From CAYSUS01 sp964434165 (GTDB taxonomy: Bacteria > Planctomycetota > Planctomycetia > Pirellulales > Thermoguttaceae), in assembly GCA_964434165.1 (NCBI GenBank), contig CAYSUS010000081.1, positions 1 to 33,613 on the forward strand: DNA of 33,613 nt, written 5' to 3'. Positions 7,616-15,546 of this stretch are shown here, one piece after another. The notes beneath the pieces are model-generated. The model worked only from the letters and a program-made list of their open reading frames with translations. It made no database searches and had not been told where the DNA came from. A program made the translations under genes and the position numbers. Numbering within the stretch: the stretch's first letter is position 1; every line of letters begins with the position of its first letter.

Positions 7616-8326
7616 ATGACGGCCGGTGCGATCTCCGGCGGAATCGCCGGACTGCTGTTCGACATGGACGACGTCCTGCACGACGCCACGGTGTGGCGCC
7701 GGTGGCTGATGAAGCTCCTGGTGCGCATGGGCGTCCACACCACGTACACCTGCCTGTTCCGTCTCTGGGACCGCGAGTACCTCGACGACGTCCACCGCGG
7801 GAGGCGGGAGTTCTGCGAGGCGTTCGATTCGTTCCTCCGGGCCATCGGCCTGCGGCGTGCGCAGATCGATGAGATCCGCGCCGCGTGCCAGGCCCGCATC
7901 CGCGTCCTGACCGACACGTCTCGGGCCCTGCCCGGCGTGAAGACCACCCTCCTTCGACTCCACGAGTCGGGGCTGGCCCTGGGCGTGGCGGTCAACACGT
8001 CGATGACCGAACCGGAGGTCCGCCGGCAGCTCGAGCGGTTCGGCGTGGAAGAAGTCCTCGGCGCGGTCGTCTCCTCGATCGACCTGGGACGGACCAAACC
8101 CGACCCGGCCTGCTACCTGACCGCTCTAGCGCGAATGCACCTGCGGCCCGAGCAGACGGCGTTCGTGGGACACGACACGGTCGAGCTGGCCGGGGCCGCG
8201 GCCGTGGGCATGCAGACCGTGGCTTTCAACTACGACCGCGACGCCGAGGCCGACCTGTTCCTCACCCGCTTCGACGAGCTGCTCGACGTCTGCGGCGTGC
8301 GGTCGCGATACGCGGCGGCCGGCTGA
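7616..8326 (+). CDS. HAD-superfamily hydrolase
   Basis: 236 aa. Motif I is LLFDMDDVLHD with nucleophile Asp16 and Asp18; the usual Gly after the second Asp is Asp. Motif II is VAVNTSMTE, motif III GRTKPDPACY with the Lys, and motif IV FVGHDTVEL. An alpha-helical cap of about 80 residues lies between motifs I and II, as in phosphoglycolate-phosphatase-like enzymes. The ATG at 7616 is preceded by AAAGGA. It is separated from the nucleotidyltransferase by 110 bases in which I see nothing, and precedes the GT-B gene by 26. A second phosphatase in the same locus points to removal of a phosphate from an intermediate; the substrate is unknown. Confidence 0.85.
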   Translation: MTAGAISGGIAGLLFDMDDVLHDATVWRRWLMKLLVRMGVHTTYTCLFRLWDREYLDDVHRGRREFCEAFDSFLRAIGLRRAQIDEIRAACQARIRVLTDTSRALPGVKTTLLRLHESGLALGVAVNTSMTEPEVRRQLERFGVEEVLGAVVSSIDLGRTKPDPACYLTALARMHLRPEQTAFVGHDTVELAGAAAVGMQTVAFNYDRDAEADLFLTRFDELLDVCGVRSRYAAAG

Positions 8327-8352
8327 TCCCCCCAGAAACGGCAGGTCCGCCC

Positions 8353-10203
8353 TTGACCGCAACCACCCTCGTTCTCGCCCGTCGCGAACTGGAAGACGCT
8401 GTCTCGGAGGCCCCGTCGCGGCGCGTGCTCCTCGAAGGGTCGTGGCCGGGCGGCGACGCGGCCCGCGGCGACCGCGTCGCCCTGGACGACGCGCTGGATG
8501 CGCGCTGCGCGTGGATCGACGACGAAGCGGCGCGCCTCGCCGACCTGGCCGCCGGCGAGGGCCCCAACCGCGACATCTACCCGCCGGCGGCCTGGATCGA
8601 CGCCCTCGCCCTGCGCTATGCGCTGGTCAGGTGGATTCGCGTGCTGGCCCTGCCCGAAATCCTCCCCGTCCGGCGCCGCGACTCGCTGGAGCTCCTCGTC
8701 GCCGCCGATCGCGACGCCGACTACGCCACGCTGCTCCGCCAGGTCTGTGCCCGCGCCGGGGCCGACCTGTGCGTGCGGTGGATGGAGCGCGAAGCCCCGC
8801 CTCGTCCGCCCGTGGCACCGAACGGGCGTCTGCGCCGCGTGCTGGGGCGATTGGCGTCCGCCGCTGGTCGCGAGGCCGCCTCCAGCCCGCCGCGGGCGCG
8901 GGTCGTGCTGTTCGGCAACCCGAGGGTGCTCGACCCGGTCGCCGCGGAGTTGATGCGGCGCCGGGCGCGCGTGTGGTGGCTCTACGATCGCTTCGCGGTT
9001 CGTGCCTGGCTGCGATGGCGACCGCGGGGCGCGGACCAGCTTGTGTGCGATTCGAGCTCGGGCCGGGCGGATCGGATCCCCGATCGCTGTCCCATGAGTC
9101 TCCCCTGCCGGGGCTACGACCTGGGTCCGGTCGTCGGGCCGTGGCTGGCCGCGCGTCTCGATCGGTACGGGGCCGCGTGGACGCGCCTGGCCGAGCAGGT
9201 CGAGCGCCACCTGGCGCGGGTGCGCCCCGCCGCCGTGATCCTGGATGAAGACGCCACGCCCCATGCTCGAATCGTGGTGGCCGCCGCACGCCGTCACGGG
9301 GCTGCCACGTGGGTCGTGCAGCACGGCGCGCCGTTCCTGCGCTTCGGTTTCGCGCCCCTGGCGGCCGACCGCGCGTGCGTCTGGGGCGAAGCGGCCGCCC
9401 GGCAATTGCAGCGCTGGGGCGTGGCTCCGAGCCGGATCGAGCGCACGGGCTCACCGTGGCACGACGGGCTGCGCCGCTCGCTCCGCGCGGCGCGCAAGGC
9501 CCGCGGTCGCCGCGTCCGCCGGCGCGACTGGCTGCACGGGCCGCGCCTCCTCCTGCTGGCTACGGTCCCTCCCCGCGACGAGCGCCCGGACCCCGTCGCG
9601 TTCCACCTGACGCGTTCGACCTATGCGGCCTTGGTCCGCGCGGCCTTCTCGACCGCGGCCCGGCTGCCCGGCGCGCGCCTGACGGTCAAGCTCCACCCCC
9701 GCGCCCCGCGCGATCCGATCGTCGAGTCGGCCCTGCGGAGCTTCCCGCAGGTTCGCGGCCGGCTGGTGCGGCGGACCTCGCTGGCCTCGTGCCTGGCCGA
9801 CTGCGACTGCGTGCTCAGCTGCGTCTCCAGTGCCGGGATCGACGCCCTGCTGGCCGACGTGCCCGTGATCCAGCTCCTCCCCGCCGGTTCCGGCGACGTC
9901 ATGCCTGCCGGGGAGTGGGGCCTGACCGGCAGCGCGCGAAGCGAGCCGGAGCTCTGGGACCTGCTCGGGCGGGCGCTCGAGCATCGCGGGCTGCGATCCC
10001 CGCTCGACGGGCCGGGGCCGTTCGAGCCGTTCGAACGGCCGGCCGCCGCGCGGATCGTCGATGCCGTCCTGGCGGGGCCGCACCGCAGGGCGCACCCGGC
10101 GGAGCCGCACGTTCCAGCCCCGCACGCACCCCGAGTCGATGCACAACGACGATGCTCGGCCTCCAGTGGCTCCGCGCGGTGGCGGGACGAGGAGGCGCCG
10201 TGA
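8353..10203 (+). CDS. Large GT-B type transferase, TagF/KpsC-like C-terminal half
   Basis: 616 aa from the TTG at 8353 (a longer frame upstream runs through the HAD gene and is rejected). The first 250 residues are unrecognised and Arg/Ala-rich. The second half looks like the C-terminal part of capsule/teichoic-type transferases and UDP-GlcNAc-epimerase-like folds: TWVVQHGAPFLRFGF, CVWGEAAARQLQRWGV, IERTGSPWHD, LTVKLHPRAP and VLSCVSSAGIDALLADVP, where HGAP, KLHPR and SSAGIDA match the positions that bind the activated donor phosphate. It could be a CDP-glycerol-like glycerophosphotransferase or a sugar transferase; the sequence cannot separate them. The stop overlaps the flippase start (GTGA). 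Confidence 0.65.
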   Translation: MTATTLVLARRELEDAVSEAPSRRVLLEGSWPGGDAARGDRVALDDALDARCAWIDDEAARLADLAAGEGPNRDIYPPAAWIDALALRYALVRWIRVLALPEILPVRRRDSLELLVAADRDADYATLLRQVCARAGADLCVRWMEREAPPRPPVAPNGRLRRVLGRLASAAGREAASSPPRARVVLFGNPRVLDPVAAELMRRRARVWWLYDRFAVRAWLRWRPRGADQLVCDSSSGRADRIPDRCPMSLPCRGYDLGPVVGPWLAARLDRYGAAWTRLAEQVERHLARVRPAAVILDEDATPHARIVVAAARRHGAATWVVQHGAPFLRFGFAPLAADRACVWGEAAARQLQRWGVAPSRIERTGSPWHDGLRRSLRAARKARGRRVRRRDWLHGPRLLLLATVPPRDERPDPVAFHLTRSTYAALVRAAFSTAARLPGARLTVKLHPRAPRDPIVESALRSFPQVRGRLVRRTSLASCLADCDCVLSCVSSAGIDALLADVPVIQLLPAGSGDVMPAGEWGLTGSARSEPELWDLLGRALEHRGLRSPLDGPGPFEPFERPAAARIVDAVLAGPHRRAHPAEPHVPAPHAPRVDAQRRCSASSGSARWRDEEAP

Positions 10204-11735
10204 GCACCCGCGTCGAGACGCTCGGAACCCACGTGGCCGCTGCGCCGGGCCCGGTCACCGGCTGGCGGCGCCTGGTGGCCGACTGCGCGCTGGTGAGCTT
10301 CACGTCGGTCGTCTGCCAGGCCCTGGCGACGGTCACGTCCCTCGTGCTCCGCATGCTGATCGATCCGGCGCAGATGGGCATCTGGCAGGCGGTCAAGCTG
10401 CTGCTGGGCTACGCCAACTACGCGAACCTCGGGATCAGCAAGGGGGCCACGCGCGAGCTGGTCATCGCGCGGGGACGCGGCGACACGACGCGGGCCGAGC
10501 GCGGACTGGACCTCGCGTTCACCGTCAATACGCTCTCGAGCCTGTCGTACGCCGGCGTGCTGGTCGCCGCTGGGGTATGGATCGCGCGATCCGGCGGCGG
10601 GCCGCTGGCCGGGGTCTGGACCGTCGGGCTGGTCTTCGCCGGAGCCCTTGCCGTGCTCCAGCGCCACGTCACCTTCCACGTCACCATCCTCCGCTCGGTG
10701 CAGCGGTTCGGCGTCGCCGCGCGGCTCTCCGTGCTCGAGGCCGTGCTCACCCTGGCCGTGTGCGGCCTGGCCGCGTGGCGATGGGGCCTCGTCGGGCTCT
10801 GCGCTGGCACGGCCACGGTGATGGTCGCCTCGCTGGCCTACGTGGGGCGACACCGCGCGGCCCGACTTGCCTGGGCGTGGGACCTCGCGGAGATCCGCCG
10901 CCTGGTGGCCATCGGGGCCCCGGTGCTGCTGGCCGGAACGGTGGCCTCGCTGTTCCGCTCCCTCGACAAGCTGATGATCCTCGCCTACCTCACCGACCGC
11001 GAGTATCAGCTCGGGTGCTATTCCCTGGCCTTGATGGTCACCACGGCCCTGTACGGGATGGGCAACACGCTTTCCATCGTGATGGGCCCTCGCTACGGCG
11101 AGAAGTTCGGCAAGTCGGGCAGCCGCCGCGCCGTGGCCGAGCTCGCCGCGCGGAGCGCGGAGCTTCAGGCGGCGGCGATGGGGCTTCTGGCCGGGCTGGC
11201 GATCGTGCTCGCCCCGCCGGTGCTCGCCCGGCTTCTCCCCGACTACCGGCCGGGCCTCGCGCCGATGCTCTGGCTCATTCCCGGCTCGGTCGCGCTGACC
11301 GTGGCCTTGCCCGGCGCGCAGTACCTGGTCGCGGTCGAGCGCGAGCGCCGCGCGCTCTGGACCGTGCTGGCCGGTACGGCCCTGGCCGCTTTCGGCAATC
11401 ACTGGGCCCTGCGCGGCGGGCTGGGCCTTGCCGGGGTGGCCGCGGCCACCGCGGCCGGCTACGTTGGCTACACCGTGCTCGTGCTGGCCGTGTCGCTCTG
11501 GCCCGAGTTGGATGTCAGGGCGAAGCTGCGACTGGTGGCCATGCACGTGCTGGCCCTCGGGCCGACCATCGGATCGGCTCTTCTTCTGTGCCACGGCTGC
11601 CAGGCGTGGGACGACGCCTGGCCGCGGCTCGGGCTCCGCGCCGCGGTGGTCGTGCTGGTCTGGGCGGCGTGCGCCTCGCTCGGATGGCATCTCGGCGACT
11701 GGGGGCGCACCCTTCGCCGCACCAAGACCGCGTGA
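10200..11735 (+). CDS. Wzx-like oligosaccharide flippase
   Basis: 511 aa with about 12 to 14 hydrophobic segments over the whole length. The start ALVSFTSVVCQALATVTSLVLRMLI and the early LDPAQMG-like turn (IDPAQMGIWQAVKLLLGYA) are typical of the polysaccharide flippase (MOP/MurJ-like) family, as are the later LDKLMILAYLTDREYQLGCYSLA and the paired helices that follow. It probably moves a lipid-linked glycan across the inner membrane. The GTG at 10200 overlaps the previous stop and has GAGGAGG four bases before it; an ATG at 10152 is less likely. Confidence 0.85.
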   Translation: MSTRVETLGTHVAAAPGPVTGWRRLVADCALVSFTSVVCQALATVTSLVLRMLIDPAQMGIWQAVKLLLGYANYANLGISKGATRELVIARGRGDTTRAERGLDLAFTVNTLSSLSYAGVLVAAGVWIARSGGGPLAGVWTVGLVFAGALAVLQRHVTFHVTILRSVQRFGVAARLSVLEAVLTLAVCGLAAWRWGLVGLCAGTATVMVASLAYVGRHRAARLAWAWDLAEIRRLVAIGAPVLLAGTVASLFRSLDKLMILAYLTDREYQLGCYSLALMVTTALYGMGNTLSIVMGPRYGEKFGKSGSRRAVAELAARSAELQAAAMGLLAGLAIVLAPPVLARLLPDYRPGLAPMLWLIPGSVALTVALPGAQYLVAVERERRALWTVLAGTALAAFGNHWALRGGLGLAGVAAATAAGYVGYTVLVLAVSLWPELDVRAKLRLVAMHVLALGPTIGSALLLCHGCQAWDDAWPRLGLRAAVVVLVWAACASLGWHLGDWGRTLRRTKTA

Positions 11736-11742
11736 GACCGTC

Positions 11743-12660
11743 ATGCTTCGCATGTCCTTGGAGCAGCTCGAAGCCCGATGCCAGAAGCCCGACCACCGCC
11801 GCGTGGGGACCTGGATGGCCCGGCGCGTCGCCCGGCCCGCCGCCCTGCGCGTGACCTGGCTGGTCGCGCCGTGGGGCGTGACGGCCAACATGGCCACGCT
11901 CACAGCCTGGGCCGTGGGGCTGGGAGCGGCCGGCTGCCTGGCCACCGGCTCGGCCGTCGCATGGCTCGCCGCGGCGATCCTCTTGCAGCTCTGGTACCTC
12001 CTGGATCACGTGGACGGCCAGCTCGCCCGGCTGCGGGGCACCGCGTCGCTCGACGGCGTGCAGCTCGACTACCTCATGCACCACACGCTCAACCTGCTCG
12101 TCCCGCTGGGGGCAGGCTGGGGACTTTGCCAGAGGACCGCGCAGACATGCTGGGTCCTTGTCGGGGTGGCCTGGGGCACCGCGTCGCTTCTGACCACGCT
12201 TCACCACGACGCCCGATACAAGGCGTTCGTCCAGCGCCTGAAGTGCGTGCGCGGACGCCTGGAAGTGGCCGGAGGGGCCCTGCGCCCCGAGCCTGCTCCG
12301 CCCCGGCCACGCGGTGCGCTGCGCTTGCTGGCTTGGGCGGCGCGCAAGTCGTGCGAGATGCACGTGGTCATGAACCTCTTCACGCTGATCGCCGCGATCG
12401 AGGTGCTGGCCGATCCGGGCCTGCTCGTCGGCCGGGCCTACGCGGGGCTGATGGCCGTGGTGGGACCGGCCGTCGCGGTCTGGACCCTCGCCAAATCGCA
12501 GCGCCGCGGGGCAGCCGAGTCGGAGTTCGCTGCCTGGTTCCGCCCCCCGGAGGGCAGCTCGCTTGCACTCCGGGACGGCTGGTGGATCGTGGAGGGCGAG
12601 GAGGCTGGGCAAGTCGGGCAAGAACGCCTGCAAGACGCCGTCGCCGCGCGGGTGTCTTGA
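11743..12660 (+). CDS. CDP-alcohol phosphatidyltransferase with last motif Asp replaced by His
   Basis: 305 aa, six or so membrane helices. CDP-alcohol phosphatidyltransferases join a CDP-activated alcohol or diacylglycerol to an acceptor alcohol with release of CMP, using the motif D(x2)DG(x2)AR(x8)G(x3)D(x3)D. Here residues 88-113 read LLDHVDGQLARLRG and then GVQLDYLMH: Asp88, Asp91, Gly92, Ala95, Arg96, Gly105 and Asp109 are kept, but the fourth Asp, thought to be the general base, is His113. His could still act as a base. The C-terminal 60 residues are hydrophilic and not part of the core. It follows the flippase by seven bases and has a paralogue two genes later. Confidence 0.8.
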   Translation: MLRMSLEQLEARCQKPDHRRVGTWMARRVARPAALRVTWLVAPWGVTANMATLTAWAVGLGAAGCLATGSAVAWLAAAILLQLWYLLDHVDGQLARLRGTASLDGVQLDYLMHHTLNLLVPLGAGWGLCQRTAQTCWVLVGVAWGTASLLTTLHHDARYKAFVQRLKCVRGRLEVAGGALRPEPAPPRPRGALRLLAWAARKSCEMHVVMNLFTLIAAIEVLADPGLLVGRAYAGLMAVVGPAVAVWTLAKSQRRGAAESEFAAWFRPPEGSSLALRDGWWIVEGEEAGQVGQERLQDAVAARVS

Positions 12661-12662
12661 TC

Positions 12663-12691
12663 TTGTCCCGCACTGCAAATAGTCCTATCGT
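12663..12691 (+). promoter_or_regulatory. Weak candidate promoter before the first GT2 gene
   Basis: TTGTCC (12663-12668), a 17-base spacer and TATCGT (12686-12691), four of six at each box. It lies in the 142-base space before the ATG at 12803, the largest gap within the middle of the glycan locus. Confidence 0.3.
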
Positions 12692-12802
12692 GTGCGGTCG
12701 CCGGCCCGGCGCAATCGAGGGCAGGACGCTCTCACGTTATGCGCACGGGGCTGGGCCGGCTCTCCGTTTCGAGGCAGGCAGGGAAGCAACACGAGCCTCG
12801 CC

Positions 12803-13942
12803 ATGCGCGTCCACGTCCTGGTGCTCAACTACAACGGCGTGCGGCTGTTGGCCGAATGCCTGCCCTCCGTGCTGGAGGCGGCCCGGGCGTCGATCCACCG
12901 GTGCGACGTGGTGGTCATCGACAACGACTCCCGCGACGCCTCGGTGGTGTGGCTGGGCGAGCATTTCCCTTCGGTGCGCGTGGTCAGCCGGCCCAATCGC
13001 GGTCTGTGCTCGTTCAACGACGTGCTGCCCCTGCTCGACGGCCCGGCGGCTCTGCTGTTGAACAACGACATCAAGCTCCACCGCGACAGCATCGACCCCC
13101 TGGTCGCGCCTTTGGCATGCACGCCGCGGACCGGCCGCGACGGCTGCTTCCTCACCGCTCCGCGCTGCTTCGACTTCGACGGCCAGTACGAAGGATTCCT
13201 GACGGCCGTGTGGTGGCACCGGGGCCTGATGCGCGGCACGGCTCTCTTCCCAGGACACGAGGCCGCCGCACGCACGCCCGGCTGGACTGCCTCGGCCGGG
13301 GCGGCCCTGGCCGTCGATCGCCGCGTGTTCGTCGAGTTGGGCGGCTTCGACCCGCTGTACTTGCCCGGGCGGATCGAGGACCTGGACTTCGCCTTCCGCG
13401 GCTTTCTCCGCGGTTACCACGGCCGATACGTGCCGGAGGCCGTGGTCTGGCATCGGGGCATGGCCAGCTTCGGCCCGGCCTTCGGGCCCGAAGGGTGCGA
13501 CCACCTCGCCCTGCGCAACACCCTGCTCTTCCAGTGGAAGAACCTGCGGACCGCGCGGAGCCTGCTGCGCCAGGCGGCGTGGCTCGGGGTCCGCCTGATC
13601 TGGGATCCGCTTGCGGCGCCGTTCGCCCCGGCGGGGCGTCGCTGGGCCTTCACGCGGGCCCTGGCCGGGGCCCTGGCCCGGGTCGGCCGGCTCCGCGATC
13701 CGCGCTACCGGCCGCTCGTCGATCGTGCTCGCGAGACGGAGTTCCTCGCCCGGTTCCGTCCCCATAGCGTCCTGGGCGCGGCCGCAGTCCGCCGCCCTGG
13801 GCGATGCGCTCCGGGAGCGGCAGCCACCGTGACCACGCATCGCGGTGAGACGGTGAGCGTCCCACGAGACCGCGTCGAGCGCCCGGCCGCGCTTGCGGCA
13901 CACCACGACCCGGCCCGGCAGCCGGCGGAGGTGATGTCGTGA
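12803..13942 (+). CDS. GT2 family glycosyltransferase
   Basis: 379 aa, GT-A fold. The N-terminus VHVLVLNYNGVRLLAECLPS, then VVVIDNDSRD, then LLLNNDIKL (the NND acidic group that holds the metal and sugar nucleotide) and GRIEDLDFAFR (the ED motif with the catalytic base) are the standard GT2 blocks of rhamnosyl-type transferases. The C-terminal 130 residues carry amphipathic Arg-rich helices and could rest on the membrane. It lies between the two CDP-alcohol phosphatidyltransferases. The stop overlaps the next start (GTGA). The sugar cannot be told. Confidence 0.85.
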   Translation: MRVHVLVLNYNGVRLLAECLPSVLEAARASIHRCDVVVIDNDSRDASVVWLGEHFPSVRVVSRPNRGLCSFNDVLPLLDGPAALLLNNDIKLHRDSIDPLVAPLACTPRTGRDGCFLTAPRCFDFDGQYEGFLTAVWWHRGLMRGTALFPGHEAAARTPGWTASAGAALAVDRRVFVELGGFDPLYLPGRIEDLDFAFRGFLRGYHGRYVPEAVVWHRGMASFGPAFGPEGCDHLALRNTLLFQWKNLRTARSLLRQAAWLGVRLIWDPLAAPFAPAGRRWAFTRALAGALARVGRLRDPRYRPLVDRARETEFLARFRPHSVLGAAAVRRPGRCAPGAAATVTTHRGETVSVPRDRVERPAALAAHHDPARQPAEVMS

Positions 13943-14661
13943 CCGCGCTGGCCGCCCACGTCCATCAGCCCGATCCGCCGGCGTGTGGCGAGGAGTGCCG
14001 CCGCGCGGCAGGGTATCCGCTGTCGCGATGGTATATTCGCCCCCTGGCCCAGCTCGTGGCGGAACGCCTCGCGAGGACGCCGATCCGGCCCACCCACCTG
14101 ACCCTGGCCGGGCTGGCGTGCGCCGCCGGAGCCGCGGCCGTGCTGGTGACTCGGCCCGACCTGGCGCCGGTCGGCGCCGCCCTGGTGCTGGCGGCCTGGT
14201 TCTTCGATCGCGCGGACGGACCGCTGGCGCGCGTGCAGGGCACCGCGTCGGCCTTCGGGGCGTGGCTCGACGGCCATGTCGATGAGCTGGTCGACGTGGG
14301 GCTGCATGCCGCCGTAGCGTGGGCCGCGGCGGCCCGGACCGGCACGAGCCTGCCGTGGTGGCTGCTGATCGGGTTCCTCGGCGGCAAGTACCTGCTGATG
14401 CACGGCCTGTTGACCGAGGCGGCACTTGCCCGCCGCGACCCTCCGTGCGAGACGAGGGACCGGTCGCTGGATCGCCGCTCTCGGCTTCGCGCCCTCTGGA
14501 ATCTGCCGGGCAATGCCGACGTGCGAATTCACCTGCTGCTGGCGGCGCTTCTGTCGGGCTGGCTCACGGCGGAGCTCGCCTTGATCGCCGCCTACTACAA
14601 CCTCCGCTGGCTGGTCCGCTGCGGGCTGGTCGCGCGTCGCATGGGAGGGGCGCCGCGTTGA
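13939..14661 (+). CDS. CDP-alcohol phosphatidyltransferase, canonical motif
   Basis: 240 aa with about five membrane helices. The catalytic motif is complete: Asp90, Asp93, Gly94, Ala97, Arg98, Gly107, Asp111 and Asp115 in FFDRADGPLARVQG and GAWLDGHVDELVDV. It is paralogous to the gene at 11743, sharing the (R/V)xGTAS loop, but keeps the fourth Asp that the other has lost. The start is GTG at 13939, overlapping the previous stop, with an almost perfect ribosome binding site GGAGGTGAT. Expected reaction: transfer of a phospho-alcohol between CDP and an acceptor alcohol at the inner membrane. Substrate not readable. Confidence 0.87.
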   Translation: MTALAAHVHQPDPPACGEECRRAAGYPLSRWYIRPLAQLVAERLARTPIRPTHLTLAGLACAAGAAAVLVTRPDLAPVGAALVLAAWFFDRADGPLARVQGTASAFGAWLDGHVDELVDVGLHAAVAWAAAARTGTSLPWWLLIGFLGGKYLLMHGLLTEAALARRDPPCETRDRSLDRRSRLRALWNLPGNADVRIHLLLAALLSGWLTAELALIAAYYNLRWLVRCGLVARRMGGAPR

Positions 14662-15425
14662 ACCGTTCGACGATCACCGCCGCCATCATCGCCCGCAACG
14701 AGGAACGCCACCTCGCCGAGCTGCTTCCGCGCCTGGCGTGGACGGACGAGATCGTGCTCGTGGACGGGCATTCCCGCGACGGGACGGTCGCCGTGGCGCG
14801 GCGTCACGGGTGCCGCGTGCTCAAGCGTGCGCTGGACGACTTCGCCGCGCAAAGGAACTATGCCGCCGCCGCGTCCCGTGGCGACTGGATCCTCTCGATC
14901 GACGCGGACGAGCGGCCCGCGCCCGGGCTGGTGCGCGAGATCCGCCGCCGCGCGGGACGCGGTCCCCAGGTGGCCTTCCGCGTGCCCATCCGGAGCTGGA
15001 TCTTCGGCCGGCGCGTGCGCCGCTGCGGCACGCAGGACGACCTTCCCGTGCGGCTCTTCCGCCGCGGGTGCGCCGCGTGGGAGGGCGGGGTGCACGAGCG
15101 GCTCCGAGCGCGCGGACCCGTCGGCCGCATGCGGCACTGGCTGGAGCATCACACGCTGCCCGACCTGCATGCGTTCCTGGTCAAGATGCACCGCTACACG
15201 CACCTGGAAGCCCGGTCCCGCCTGGTGCGAAATCAGGCCCCGCGCGCTTGTGACCCGTGGCTTGCCCCGGCCCGCGAGGCGGCCCGCCGGCTGCTTTGGA
15301 AGCAGGGAATCCTCGACGGGCCGCACGGCTGGGCGTTCTGCCTGTTGAGCGGGCTGTCGGAGTGGGTGCTCGCGCGGGAGCACCGCCGGTTGTGGAACGA
15401 GGTCCGGCCGATGGAAACATGTTGA
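14658..15425 (+). CDS. GT2 family glycosyltransferase, WaaE/KdtX-like
   Basis: 255 aa. IIARNEERHLAELLPRL, then EIVLVDGHSRDGT, DFAAQRNYAAAAS and WILSIDADERPAPGL (DAD metal site) are the blocks of the lipopolysaccharide-core beta-1,4-glucosyltransferase WaaE subgroup; the later part (RLFRRG, W.GGVHERL) also fits. It starts at TTG 14658, overlapping the stop of the phosphatidyltransferase (TTGA), with GGAGGGG eight bases upstream. It probably adds a sugar to a lipid-linked glycan at the inner face of the membrane. Confidence 0.85.
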   Translation: MNRSTITAAIIARNEERHLAELLPRLAWTDEIVLVDGHSRDGTVAVARRHGCRVLKRALDDFAAQRNYAAAASRGDWILSIDADERPAPGLVREIRRRAGRGPQVAFRVPIRSWIFGRRVRRCGTQDDLPVRLFRRGCAAWEGGVHERLRARGPVGRMRHWLEHHTLPDLHAFLVKMHRYTHLEARSRLVRNQAPRACDPWLAPAREAARRLLWKQGILDGPHGWAFCLLSGLSEWVLAREHRRLWNEVRPMETC

Positions 15426-15546
15426 GGCTCGTTCCGACGCTCGCGTGCGAACCCGAAGGGGGAATCCGAAGTAACGCACTTGCTCAGTAAGCCGGGCTCC
15501 CGTTGGTCGCCGCCCGTGCATCGACTTGCCGAAGGTCAATTGCTCC

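Noticed and set aside
7885..8352. Extension of the GT-B gene upstream through the HAD gene
   Set aside because: It overlaps HAD coding sequence, reads as an Arg/Gly-rich shadow, and a TTG start with a nearby AGG exists at 8353.
9621..11945. 774-codon minus-strand frame over the flippase gene
   Set aside because: It lies opposite well-supported genes, has no recognisable motif and shows the Arg/Ala/Gly bias of GC-rich shadow frames.
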